Positions 17,389 through 25,559 of a stretch of DNA of 39,556 bases are shown here, piece by piece. Source of the DNA: an uncultured Pelagibacteraceae bacterium (GTDB taxonomy: Bacteria > Pseudomonadota > Alphaproteobacteria > Pelagibacterales > Pelagibacteraceae); the NCBI GenBank assembly GCA_902556265.1, contig CACDVM010000007.1, positions 1 to 39,556 on the forward strand, given 5' to 3'. Made by a program: the position numbers and the translations under genes. Position 1 is the first letter of the stretch. The number at the start of each line of letters is the position of its first letter. The notes beneath the pieces are model-generated. The model saw nothing but the letters and a program-made list of their open reading frames with translations, searched no databases and had not been told where the DNA came from.

Positions 17389-18263
17389 TGAAACCTTCAA
17401 AAAAAAGAATTGTTCGTATTTTAGAGGAATTATCTAAAAATTTTTTAGGGGAATATATTCATACAATGGTTTTATTTTTTAGATTTTATAATAAATTTAA
17501 GAGGTCTATTAATAAAAAAAAATCTTATGAAAAATTTTCTGACGAATTAGACCAAATAAATCAATTTGAATACAAAATTACTTCTCAAAATAATGAAGAT
17601 GGAATTATTAATTATATCTTTACCAAAGTTCCAAATAATAAAAAATTTGTTGAAATTGGTTTTGGTTTTTATGAAAATAATACACTTAATTTGATTAAAA
17701 ATAATTGGTCAGGTTTTTTAATCGATCTACATCATCAAGAAAATCTCTTGTTTAAAAGACTTTTAAGTTTCTTTTTTCCTAAGTCGAAAATCAATGTTAT
17801 TACGGAAAAAATTACAAAAAATAATATTAATTCAATTTTACAAAATAACATTGGTAATTCTGAAATAGATTTTTTTTCTCTTGATATTGATGGCAATGAT
17901 TATTGGGTTTTAAAAAATATGAACCTTCAAAACATCAAGTGTATTTGCTTAGAATATAATCATTGGATTGGAAAAAATGCAAAAAAAACTGTTCCTTATA
18001 ATGAAAACTTTGAGTTTGTTGATAATGGTTTTTTTGGAGCATCTTTGTTAGCTTTTCACGATATGCTTAAACAAAAAAATTTTGATTTAATTGCTGTAGA
18101 GAGCTCTGGCACCAATGCTTTTTTCATTAATAATCGCTATTCTCATCTGTTTGAGATACTTGATCCAATTAAGAGTTTTAAATCAAATCCTTATTTATAT
18201 TCAGAAGATAAAAAATCAGAAATTTTTTCAAAAATTAAAAATCACAATTTTGTTGATGTTTAG
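17388..18263 (+). CDS. FkbM-like SAM methyltransferase-type protein
   Basis: 291 residues. The pattern SQNNEDGIINYIF, then KKFVEIGFGFYENNTLNLI and WSGFLID, then DFFSLDIDGNDYWVLKNM, fits the broad FkbM-like/class I SAM methyltransferase group found in surface glycan clusters. The basic N-terminal 60 residues have a hydrophobic stretch that may touch the membrane. The exact reaction is unknown; O-methylation of a glycan is the usual guess. It is the last island gene, ending 5 bases before the tRNA on the other strand. Confidence 0.6.
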   Translation: MKPSKKRIVRILEELSKNFLGEYIHTMVLFFRFYNKFKRSINKKKSYEKFSDELDQINQFEYKITSQNNEDGIINYIFTKVPNNKKFVEIGFGFYENNTLNLIKNNWSGFLIDLHHQENLLFKRLLSFFFPKSKINVITEKITKNNINSILQNNIGNSEIDFFSLDIDGNDYWVLKNMNLQNIKCICLEYNHWIGKNAKKTVPYNENFEFVDNGFFGASLLAFHDMLKQKNFDLIAVESSGTNAFFINNRYSHLFEILDPIKSFKSNPYLYSEDKKSEIFSKIKNHNFVDV

Positions 18264-18268
18264 ATATT

Positions 18269-18345
18269 TGGTAGCGGGAAGTGGGATCGAACCACTGACC
18301 TCGGGCTTATGAGTCCCGCGCTCTAACCAACTGAGCTACCCCGCC
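18269..18345 (-). tRNA. tRNA-Met (CAT), elongator type, CCA encoded
   Basis: A 77-base cloverleaf on the minus strand. The acceptor arm GGCGGGG pairs with TCCCGCT with G-T wobbles at both ends. The D arm is GCTC/GAGC, the T arm AGTGG/CCACT with TTCGATC loop, and the discriminator A is followed by an encoded CCA. The anticodon CAT sits at 18309-18311 (plus-strand ATG) in the loop CTCATAA. The anticodon stem CGGGA/GCCCG has an A-G mismatch next to the loop. Elongator Met is most likely; tRNA-Ile2 with a lysidine-modified CAT cannot be excluded. It marks the right end of the polysaccharide island. Confidence 0.95.
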
Positions 18346-18442
18346 TTTAAATAACAGATGATTTATAATAGGTTAATATTATGTTTCAATATTAATTAAT
18401 ATCTTTAAAGCTGAGAAATTTATTGTTTTTGCTTATATTTAA

Positions 18443-18694
18443 CTAAAAAATTAAAACTCCAAACAATACTAAGCAAGTTGATGCAGCTGCAGAAAAATAG
18501 ATCTTTTTTTTAATCTCATTTTTTTGATTAGCTTTAACTCGATTCAATAAAATGTTTATGTTTGTGCTTTTATTTTCTTTTAGGTCTAAGTCTTTATCAA
18601 GGTGCCTAGAAATAATTTTGTCTCTAATGCTTATACTTGAGTTTTTCATTCTATTATTAAACCATTCTATTGATTGTTTAGCAATTGAAATCAT
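18443..18694 (-). CDS. Small membrane protein, hypothetical
   Basis: 83 residues: a charged N-terminal part followed by one C-terminal hydrophobic helix (about 64-83), so probably tail-anchored in the inner membrane. Its ATG overlaps the stop of the preceding gene by 4 bases, so the two small proteins are made from one message. I do not recognise a family. It lies just upstream of the tRNA on the same strand. Confidence 0.55.
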   Translation of the reverse strand: MISIAKQSIEWFNNRMKNSSISIRDKIISRHLDKDLDLKENKSTNINILLNRVKANQKNEIKKKIYFSAAASTCLVLFGVLIF

Positions 18695-18921
18695 AATGAC
18701 AGATAAATTCCCAATATCCCTAGACCAAAAACTAACGATGTTAAAATTAATATATTTTTTTTTAATTCTTTGCTTTCTGTTTCCTGCAATTTTGATTTTA
18801 AAACGTTAATATCGACTCTGTTGGTTCTAAATTTTTCTTTTTTTAAAGGCTTTTCAGAAACACCATTATCATTTGGGGTCTCGATACTAGTTTGTTCTTC
18901 TGCAAAGCCTTTAGTATTCAT
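18691..18921 (-). CDS. Small membrane protein, hypothetical
   Basis: 76 residues with an acidic, polar N-terminal half, a charged middle (KSKLQETESKELKKN) and one C-terminal hydrophobic segment (about 56-76). It has the same topology as its coupled partner at 18443-18694, suggesting a membrane-anchored pair. Family and function are not recognised. The regulator gene runs the other way, about 50-110 bases away depending on its start. Confidence 0.5.
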   Translation of the reverse strand: MNTKGFAEEQTSIETPNDNGVSEKPLKKEKFRTNRVDINVLKSKLQETESKELKKNILILTSLVFGLGILGIYLSL

Positions 18922-19033
18922 AAATTGAGTAAATCACAGTAATTTTAATCCATCAATTTAATGAAAGTTCAATATGGGTCACTATTTGATTGACACCTGT
19001 TCATTTTGGGTTTCTTATCACCTTTTTAAAGTT

Positions 19034-20020
19034 ATGAGTTTAAGACAAATAGATTTCTCAAAAGTTTTAACTGATGATCAAGTTTACGATCATATGATGG
19101 CTAGCTATGATCAGTTAGGAAGAGATTGGATTGTTCATCAATGGAGCTGGTTGAATAATGTTTATCAAGCTTTTAAAGATCATTACAAATACTTAATCGT
19201 TATTTCTTTAGTTGAAAAAACGTTACAATTTTACGATCAAATGAATATTCAACATTCCTTTGATCATTTTTATTCAAAACCAAATCTTTATATAGAAAAA
19301 TTTAGTATTACAGAATTATGTGAAAAACTTCAATTACCTAAAGAAACTGTTAGACGAAAAGTTTTAGAACTTGAAAAATTAGGAGCTTTAAAAAGAATAA
19401 AAAAACAAATAATAATTGATCGTTCTATCTTTTCTCAGGTAAAGCCTGAAAGGCAAATAAAATTAACCGCTAAATATATTTATTTAATTTCTCAAATTTT
19501 CAATAAAGATGGAATTTATCCAAAAAAACTTGAAACAAAATATATTGAACAAGTTATTAAAAAAAACTTTGGTTTATGTTGGAGATGGTTTTATAGAATG
19601 CAAATTCCTATGATCATTGGTTACCATGAAGCATTCGAGGATGTTGCAACTTTTCATCTTTGGGGTACAGTTGTAATGAACCAGGCTTTTAATTATAAAA
19701 AAGATATAGGTGATACAAACGTACATTCTTTAACTCCAGACTATATTAAATTTAATAAAGGTATTGTCACAGATCAAGAAAATGACCAAACAACTGGAGT
19801 AAGTGCTATGTCTTTATCTGATATGACAAATATTCCAAGAGCAACGGTAATAAGAAAATGTAAATATTTAATGAAGAAGGGTTATTTGAAAATTAATGAT
19901 AAAAAACAATATGTACTGACTGGAATGAATATTGATAAACTTATTCCTTATCAAAAAAAAGTTTTTAGAAATAAAGCAAAATTTTTGCGAAAGACTCTCA
20001 ATCTTTTAACTATTTCATAA
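19034..20020 (+). CDS. Tandem winged-helix transcriptional regulator
   Basis: 328 residues from the ATG at 19034. The same frame is open from an ATG at 18974, which would add 20 residues, but a TTGACA at 18990-18995 lies inside that extension and argues for the shorter form. Two helix-turn-helix units are visible: ITELCEKLQLPKETVRRKVLELE (about 93-115) and LSDMTNIPRATVIRKCKYLMKKG (about 258-280), each followed by a wing-like segment. The N-terminal 80 residues are aromatic-rich and unlike known sensor domains. Probably DNA-binding; targets and signal are unknown. Confidence 0.7.
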   Translation: MSLRQIDFSKVLTDDQVYDHMMASYDQLGRDWIVHQWSWLNNVYQAFKDHYKYLIVISLVEKTLQFYDQMNIQHSFDHFYSKPNLYIEKFSITELCEKLQLPKETVRRKVLELEKLGALKRIKKQIIIDRSIFSQVKPERQIKLTAKYIYLISQIFNKDGIYPKKLETKYIEQVIKKNFGLCWRWFYRMQIPMIIGYHEAFEDVATFHLWGTVVMNQAFNYKKDIGDTNVHSLTPDYIKFNKGIVTDQENDQTTGVSAMSLSDMTNIPRATVIRKCKYLMKKGYLKINDKKQYVLTGMNIDKLIPYQKKVFRNKAKFLRKTLNLLTIS

Positions 20021-20082
20021 ACTTCTTTATTAAGTAATAAAAATCCTTTAAATTATATTCGTCAATATTACACAAATGGGTC

Positions 20083-20931
20083 ATGGGTATAGTAACAACA
20101 ATAGCACCAGTAGCTTTAGCTTTATTAATGCTAGGACTTGGTGCATCTTTAACTTTCCAAGATTTTTTAAGAGTTTTTAAAAATCCTAAAGATTTCTTTA
20201 TAGGTTTTTTTTGTCAGCTAATAATTTTACCTTTAGTTGGTTATTCTCTTATCATTATTTTAAAAGTACCAATTGAATTAGCATTGGGTGTTATGTTAAT
20301 TGCAGCTGCTCCTGGTGGAGTAACTTCAAATGTTTTAACAAAATTTGCAGATGGGGATGTTGCTTTATCAATTTCACTAACAGCTTTCATGAGTTTAGTG
20401 AGCATCGTTACTGTTCCATTTATCGTTTTTCAATCTATTGATTTATTAAATATAAATTATGTTGAAAAAGAAGTATCGATAGTAGGAATTTCTTTAAAAA
20501 TGTTTTTTGTTGTAACTGTGCCAGTTATTGTGGGAATGTTAATTAGAAGGTTTGCTGGTGAATTTATAAATCGAAACGTTAAAAATATTCAAAGAGGATC
20601 GATACTTTTATTTCTAATTATTTTTATAGCCATCTACATAGAGGAATGGGATAGTATCGTTATGTTTTTGACGAGAGCAGGAACGGTTGCTTTTGCTCTT
20701 AATATTTCAATGATGGTAATTGGTTATTATGTTGCTAAATTTTTAGCTTCAGGTGTTGCTCAACGTAGATGTATATCTTTGGAATGTGGTTTACAAAACG
20801 GAACGTTAGCTGTTTTTGTTGGAACTCAATTGTTTGATGATATGGTTTATATGGTGCCCACTGCAGCTTATGCACTTATCATGATGACGACTTCTGTTAT
20901 TTTTGTTCTTATCTTAAGAAAAAAAACTTAA
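20083..20931 (+). CDS. Bile acid:sodium symporter (BASS/SBF) family transporter
   Basis: 282 residues with eight or nine hydrophobic helices. The family core is visible as IAAAPGGVTSNVLTKFADGDVALSISLTA, and the late SLECGLQNGTLAVFVG matches the second repeat of SBF proteins (PF01758). Bacterial members move organic anions with sodium; the substrate is unknown here, but small organic acids or sulfonates are reasonable guesses given the neighbours. Its stop touches the stop of the convergent FAD/GcvT gene. Confidence 0.88.
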   Translation: MGIVTTIAPVALALLMLGLGASLTFQDFLRVFKNPKDFFIGFFCQLIILPLVGYSLIIILKVPIELALGVMLIAAAPGGVTSNVLTKFADGDVALSISLTAFMSLVSIVTVPFIVFQSIDLLNINYVEKEVSIVGISLKMFFVVTVPVIVGMLIRRFAGEFINRNVKNIQRGSILLFLIIFIAIYIEEWDSIVMFLTRAGTVAFALNISMMVIGYYVAKFLASGVAQRRCISLECGLQNGTLAVFVGTQLFDDMVYMVPTAAYALIMMTTSVIFVLILRKKT

Positions 20932-23376
20932 TTATAAATTTTTAAAATCTGTCCGTTTTAGGGGCCCTGATTGAATAGTAAGTGGATATTTTTGCTTCTC
21001 CACTTCAATTAATAAATTTTTAGATTGAAGTTCCTCATTAGATAAATCATTTTCAATATAACCAAAAACTAAATTCTTTTTAAAATTAAATGAGTAATTT
21101 CCTGAGGTTGATCTTCCTATAATTTTATCATCAATATAAATTGGCTCGTCATGTAACAATAAAGGCTTGCCTGGCTCACTTTCTTTAAGAGTAAACATTG
21201 CAAATCTAGTTTTTGTCTTTTCTTGTTTAATTTTTTCGATTGCTTTTTTACCTACAAAATTTACATCTTTTTTATTGCTAATAGTAAAAGCTAAACCTGC
21301 TTGATATTGGTTTTCCTCAGGTGAAATATCATGTCCCCAATGTAGGAACCCACTTTCCATTCGCATTATATCCATTGCATGCATTCCACAATTTGAAAGA
21401 TTAAACTCTTTACCTTTATTAATGATTAATTCGTAGATTTTTTTAGCATCTTTAAATTCTACATATAATTCGTAACCTAATTCACCAACATAGGATAATC
21501 TTTGAGCCCAAATCTTTATACCTTCAATAGTAATATATTTTGCAGTACCGAATTTAAAATTATCATTACCAAAATCATCATTAGAAAGTGTTTTTATTAA
21601 ATCTCTACTTTTTGGACCAAATAAACCAAACACACACAGATCATCAGTAATATCTTTTAATTCAATATCTTTTAAAAGATGTTTTTTTATATGGAATTTA
21701 TCTCTTTCTCTTGTTGCGGCTGAACTTATTATTCTAAAATGGTTTTTATCAATACAAACGACTGTTAAATCTGTTTCTATTCCTCCATCTGGATTAAGCA
21801 TATGTGTATAAATACATTTGCCAGGTTCATTTTTGATGTTAGCAGTACATATCTTTTGAAGCTCTTGATATGCTTTTTCTGATTTTATTTCAAACTTAGA
21901 AAAAGGTGTTAGATCAAATAAACCTACATTTTTGATAGTATTATTGGTTTCATATTCTGCTGATGGATACCAACTTTGATAATTGTAACTGTATTCATAT
22001 TCTGCTTTTTCTCCATCTAAAGCAAACCACATAGGTCTTTCATATCCACCTGAAACACCAAAACACGCTCCAAAGCTTTTTAGATTATCATGATAAGGAA
22101 GAGTTTTGACGTTTCGTGAAGTTTTATGTTGTTTAAATGGCCAGTGCATTCCATACAAATCTCCTAAAGACTCCGTAATTCTTTTTTTTATAAATCCTAG
22201 TTCTGAGTGAAATTTTTGAAATCTTTTAATATCATAACTAAAAATATCTTCATTTATATGTCCATTAATTAACCATTCAGCAGTAACCTTGCCTACTCCA
22301 CCACCACTACCAATTCCAATGCTATTAAGACCACAACAAACAAAAAAATTTTTAACCTCTGGAACTTCTCCTAACAAAGTATTGGTATCAGGAGTGAAAG
22401 ATTCAGGTCCTGAAAAAAATTTTCTAATACCTGCCGTTTCTAGAACTGGAAATCTTTTAATAGCAGATGCTAAGTAAGGTTCAAAATGTTCAAAATTTTC
22501 TTGAAATTCACCAAAAGAAAAATCCTCTGGTACTTTGTTTGTTGTGTCCCACGCTGGAATAGAATTTCCCTCAAAAATTCCAACCAATATTTTACCAGCA
22601 TCCTCTTTAATATAAGTTCGATTATCAAAATCTCTAATAGTTGGTAAAGTTTTTGAAAGATTTTCTATTGGTTCGGTAATAATATAAAAATGTTCCGCAG
22701 GATAAAGTGGGATACTTACTCCAGCTTTTTCTCCTATTTGTCTTGACCACATACCAGAAGCTAAAACAATGTATTCACACTCAATTGTTTGACCTTTAAC
22801 TTTTACACCAGAAATTTTTCCACCTTTGGTTATAATTTCTTCAACAGGTGATTTTTCAAAAATTTGTGCTCCTTCTTGTCTTGCAGCTTTTGCTAACATG
22901 TGTGTTACTCCCGAAGGGTCAGCAGCACCATCACCAGGCATTAATATTCCACCGATGACATCATCAGTGTTTACTATTGGGTAATCTTTTTTTATTTGAT
23001 CTTTATCTAAAATCATTACATCGACATCATATAGTTGTGCTGTTGTAGCCTGCCTTTGTAATTCTTGCCATCTTCCTTTTGTTTGGGCGATTGAAAGTGC
23101 ACCGTTCAATCTTAATCCAGCTGAATGATCAACTTTTTTTTCCAGTTCTTTGTATAAATCTAAAGTATATTTTCTGATTTTAGTTATTGCTGCTGAAGGA
23201 CCTAATTGACTAACAAGACCGGCAGCATGCCATGTAGTTCCAGAAGTTAGCTGATCTCTCTCTAAAAGGACTGTGTCTTTCCAACCAAATTTTGCTAAAT
23301 GGTAAGCTACAGAACATCCAACTATACCACCACCAATAACAACAACTTTTGTAGATTTTGGAATTTCTTTAGTCAT
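20932..23376 (-). CDS. FAD-dependent dimethylglycine/sarcosine dehydrogenase-like with GcvT domain
   Basis: 814 residues. The N-terminal DAO domain has VVVIGGGIVGCSVAYHL and SGTTWHAAGL, where H50 matches the His that covalently binds FAD in DMGDH/SARDH. Next comes an FAO_M-like segment (about 370-425), then an aminomethyltransferase (GcvT) domain from about 430 with a C-terminal barrel to 810. Such enzymes oxidatively demethylate N-methyl amines and pass formaldehyde to tetrahydrofolate. Dimethylglycine and sarcosine are the standard substrates. It is co-oriented with ald and the aminotransferase, so another N-methylated compound is possible. Confidence 0.88.
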   Translation of the reverse strand: MTKEIPKSTKVVVIGGGIVGCSVAYHLAKFGWKDTVLLERDQLTSGTTWHAAGLVSQLGPSAAITKIRKYTLDLYKELEKKVDHSAGLRLNGALSIAQTKGRWQELQRQATTAQLYDVDVMILDKDQIKKDYPIVNTDDVIGGILMPGDGAADPSGVTHMLAKAARQEGAQIFEKSPVEEIITKGGKISGVKVKGQTIECEYIVLASGMWSRQIGEKAGVSIPLYPAEHFYIITEPIENLSKTLPTIRDFDNRTYIKEDAGKILVGIFEGNSIPAWDTTNKVPEDFSFGEFQENFEHFEPYLASAIKRFPVLETAGIRKFFSGPESFTPDTNTLLGEVPEVKNFFVCCGLNSIGIGSGGGVGKVTAEWLINGHINEDIFSYDIKRFQKFHSELGFIKKRITESLGDLYGMHWPFKQHKTSRNVKTLPYHDNLKSFGACFGVSGGYERPMWFALDGEKAEYEYSYNYQSWYPSAEYETNNTIKNVGLFDLTPFSKFEIKSEKAYQELQKICTANIKNEPGKCIYTHMLNPDGGIETDLTVVCIDKNHFRIISSAATRERDKFHIKKHLLKDIELKDITDDLCVFGLFGPKSRDLIKTLSNDDFGNDNFKFGTAKYITIEGIKIWAQRLSYVGELGYELYVEFKDAKKIYELIINKGKEFNLSNCGMHAMDIMRMESGFLHWGHDISPEENQYQAGLAFTISNKKDVNFVGKKAIEKIKQEKTKTRFAMFTLKESEPGKPLLLHDEPIYIDDKIIGRSTSGNYSFNFKKNLVFGYIENDLSNEELQSKNLLIEVEKQKYPLTIQSGPLKRTDFKNL

Positions 23377-23411
23377 ATTGATGCTATATTTATAATAAAT
23401 AATTTTAAAAA

Positions 23412-24413
23412 ATGAAAATATTAATTACAGGTTCCTCAGGGTTTATTGGATTTCACTTGTCAAAAAAACTTCTTGATAAAGGGCATAAAGTTTATGGATA
23501 TGACTCAATGAACAATTATTATGATGTAAAACTTAAAAAAGCTAGATATAACATACTTAAAAAATATAAAAATTTTTCTTTCTCAAAAAATAAACTTGAA
23601 AATAAGAATTCTTTAGAAAAAGTATTTAAAAAATTCAAACCAAAAATCGTTATTCATTTGGCCGCTCAAGCAGGTGTAAGATATAGTATAGAAAAACCAA
23701 GAGTATATTTAGACTCAAATATAATAGGATCTTATAATATTATTGAGGTTTCAAAAAAATTTAATGTTAAACATTTAATAATGGCCTCAAGCTCATCTGT
23801 ATACGGGGCTAATAAAAGAATTCCCTTTAAAGAAACTGATAAAACAGAAACACAGTTAAGTATTTATGCTGCCACAAAAAAATCTAATGAAAGTATGGCT
23901 CATTCATATTCAAACATATGGAAAGTTCCAATAACGATGTTGAGATTTTTTACGGTTTATGGGCCATGGGGAAGACCAGACATGGCTTTATTTAAGTTCA
24001 CTAAAGGAATTTTAGCTAACAAAAAAATTGATATCTATAATAATGGTAAAATGTACAGAGATTTTACTTACATCGATGATATCGTAGATGGCATTAGATT
24101 ATTGATTAACAAGATACCTAATCATAAAAATTTTGGTAAATATAATGATGATAGTCTGTCCTCAGTAGCACCGTTTAGAATCTTGAATATTGGAAATACA
24201 AAAAAAGTTTTTTTATTAGACTTTATTAAAGAAATTGAGAAAGTATTAGGAAAAAAAGCAATTAGAAATTATATGCCATTACAAAAAGGAGATGTAAAAC
24301 AAACATTATCTAATACTAATTTATTAAAAAAACTTACAGGATATAACCCGAAAACCAATTATAAGTCAGGAATTAAGAAATTTTTGAATTGGTATTTAAA
24401 TTATTATAATTAA
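23412..24413 (+). CDS. UDP-glucuronate 4-epimerase-like NAD-dependent epimerase
   Basis: 333-residue extended SDR. Interconverts UDP-glucuronate and UDP-galacturonate in relatives. Motifs: ITGSSGFIGFHLSKKL, IHLAAQAGVRYSIEKP (characteristic of this subfamily), ASSSSVYGANKRIPF, YAATKKSNE as YxxxK, and RFFTVYGPWGRPDMA, also characteristic. Length fits. It stands apart from the island, between two minus-strand metabolic genes, and overlaps ald by 4 bases at the 3' end. The Lys/Asn-rich coding looks like island genes. Confidence 0.9.
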   Translation: MKILITGSSGFIGFHLSKKLLDKGHKVYGYDSMNNYYDVKLKKARYNILKKYKNFSFSKNKLENKNSLEKVFKKFKPKIVIHLAAQAGVRYSIEKPRVYLDSNIIGSYNIIEVSKKFNVKHLIMASSSSVYGANKRIPFKETDKTETQLSIYAATKKSNESMAHSYSNIWKVPITMLRFFTVYGPWGRPDMALFKFTKGILANKKIDIYNNGKMYRDFTYIDDIVDGIRLLINKIPNHKNFGKYNDDSLSSVAPFRILNIGNTKKVFLLDFIKEIEKVLGKKAIRNYMPLQKGDVKQTLSNTNLLKKLTGYNPKTNYKSGIKKFLNWYLNYYN

Positions 24414-25522
24414 ATTGCAGTTGTTGGGTCAACATAATCATGACCAAACACGTCTGCGACAGCTTTATAGGTAACTTGACCTTTATGAACATTAAGTCCT
24501 GCTAAAAAATTTTTATCTTCACCTAAAGCTTTTTGATAACCTTTGTTAGCTAACTTTACTAAATAAGGAAGAGTTGCTTTATTTAGTGCAAGCGTTGAAG
24601 TTCTTGGAACTCCACCTGGCATGTTGGCTACACAATAATGGACAACATCATCAACAATATATGTTGGCTCACCATGAGTTGTTGGTTTACTTGTCTCAAC
24701 ACATCCTCCTTGATCTATTGCAACATCAACTATTACAGATCCTCTTTTCATCAATTTTAACATATCTTTAGTTACTAATTTTGGCGCCTCTGCTCCTGGA
24801 ATTAAAACACCTCCAACTAGTAAATCTGCTTCGGCAACTAATTTGTTTAAATCAATTTTATCACTTTGTTCTGGAATAATTTTATCACCAAACATTTGAA
24901 CTAATTGTTTTAATCTTGCCTCTGATTTATCAACAATATGAACTTTTGCTTGCATACCTGTTGCTATAACTGCAGCATTTTCTCCAACTACACCACCCCC
25001 TAAAATTACAACTGTTCCACCACTTACCCCAGGTGCACCACCTAATAAAAGACCTCTGCCCTTTTGATTTTTTTCTAAACAATGAGCTCCAGCTTGAACT
25101 GACATGCGACCTGCTACTGCACTCATTGGTGCAAGTAAAGGGAGTCTGCCATTATCATCTGTCACTGTTTCATAAGCTATATTAATGCTTTTTGATTTAA
25201 TTAGCCCTTCTGTTAATTCTTTTGCAGCTGCTAAATGGAGATAAGTATAGATAATTTGATTTTCTCTTATCATATCCACTTCAACTTTTTGGGGCTCTTT
25301 TACCTTAACAATAATTTCAGCATCATTAAATATATCAGATGCTTTATCAAGAATCTTTGCACCAGCACTTTTGTATTGATCATTATCAAAACCAGCTTCA
25401 AAGCCCCCGTTATTTTCAATTAAAACTTCATGACCTTCTGAAACTAGGGTCTTTACACTTTCAGGGGTTAAACCAATCCTATTTTCTTGTGGTTTAATTT
25501 CTTTAGGTACGCCTATCCGCAT
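24410..25522 (-). CDS. ald: Alanine dehydrogenase
   Basis: 370 residues, the family length. Oxidative deamination of L-alanine to pyruvate and ammonia with NAD. Motifs: MRIGVPKEIKPQENRIGLTP at the N-terminus, the LHLAA His region, VVILGGGVVGENAAVIATGM for NAD, and a late VANMPGGVPRTSTLAL. It lies 37 bases after the omega-aminotransferase on the same strand. In taurine degradation this enzyme regenerates pyruvate, the amino acceptor, and releases ammonium, so the pair makes sense as a unit. Confidence 0.95.
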   Translation of the reverse strand: MRIGVPKEIKPQENRIGLTPESVKTLVSEGHEVLIENNGGFEAGFDNDQYKSAGAKILDKASDIFNDAEIIVKVKEPQKVEVDMIRENQIIYTYLHLAAAKELTEGLIKSKSINIAYETVTDDNGRLPLLAPMSAVAGRMSVQAGAHCLEKNQKGRGLLLGGAPGVSGGTVVILGGGVVGENAAVIATGMQAKVHIVDKSEARLKQLVQMFGDKIIPEQSDKIDLNKLVAEADLLVGGVLIPGAEAPKLVTKDMLKLMKRGSVIVDVAIDQGGCVETSKPTTHGEPTYIVDDVVHYCVANMPGGVPRTSTLALNKATLPYLVKLANKGYQKALGEDKNFLAGLNVHKGQVTYKAVADVFGHDYVDPTTAI

Positions 25523-25559
25523 TGTTACTTTCTATAAATTACTTATAAATAAAAACTAA

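Noticed and set aside
18115..18312. Open frame ending in VAGSGIEPLTSGL
   Set aside because: It reads through the antisense of the tRNA-Met and overlaps the FkbM-like gene; this tail is a known artefact of translating tRNA genes.
11148..18345. Tyrosine-integrase type island with att repeats at the tRNA
   Set aside because: No integrase gene and no copy of the tRNA 3' end was seen near apt, so an att-based insertion is not supported.
18373..18395. AT-only inverted repeat TTAATATT / AATATTAA upstream of the tRNA
   Set aside because: Lies on the 5' side of the tRNA, has no GC pairs and no T run in a useful direction; chance in AT-rich DNA is likely.
23377..23411. Glycine riboswitch before the FAD/GcvT gene
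   Set aside because: The gap is only 35 bases, too short for any known glycine riboswitch.
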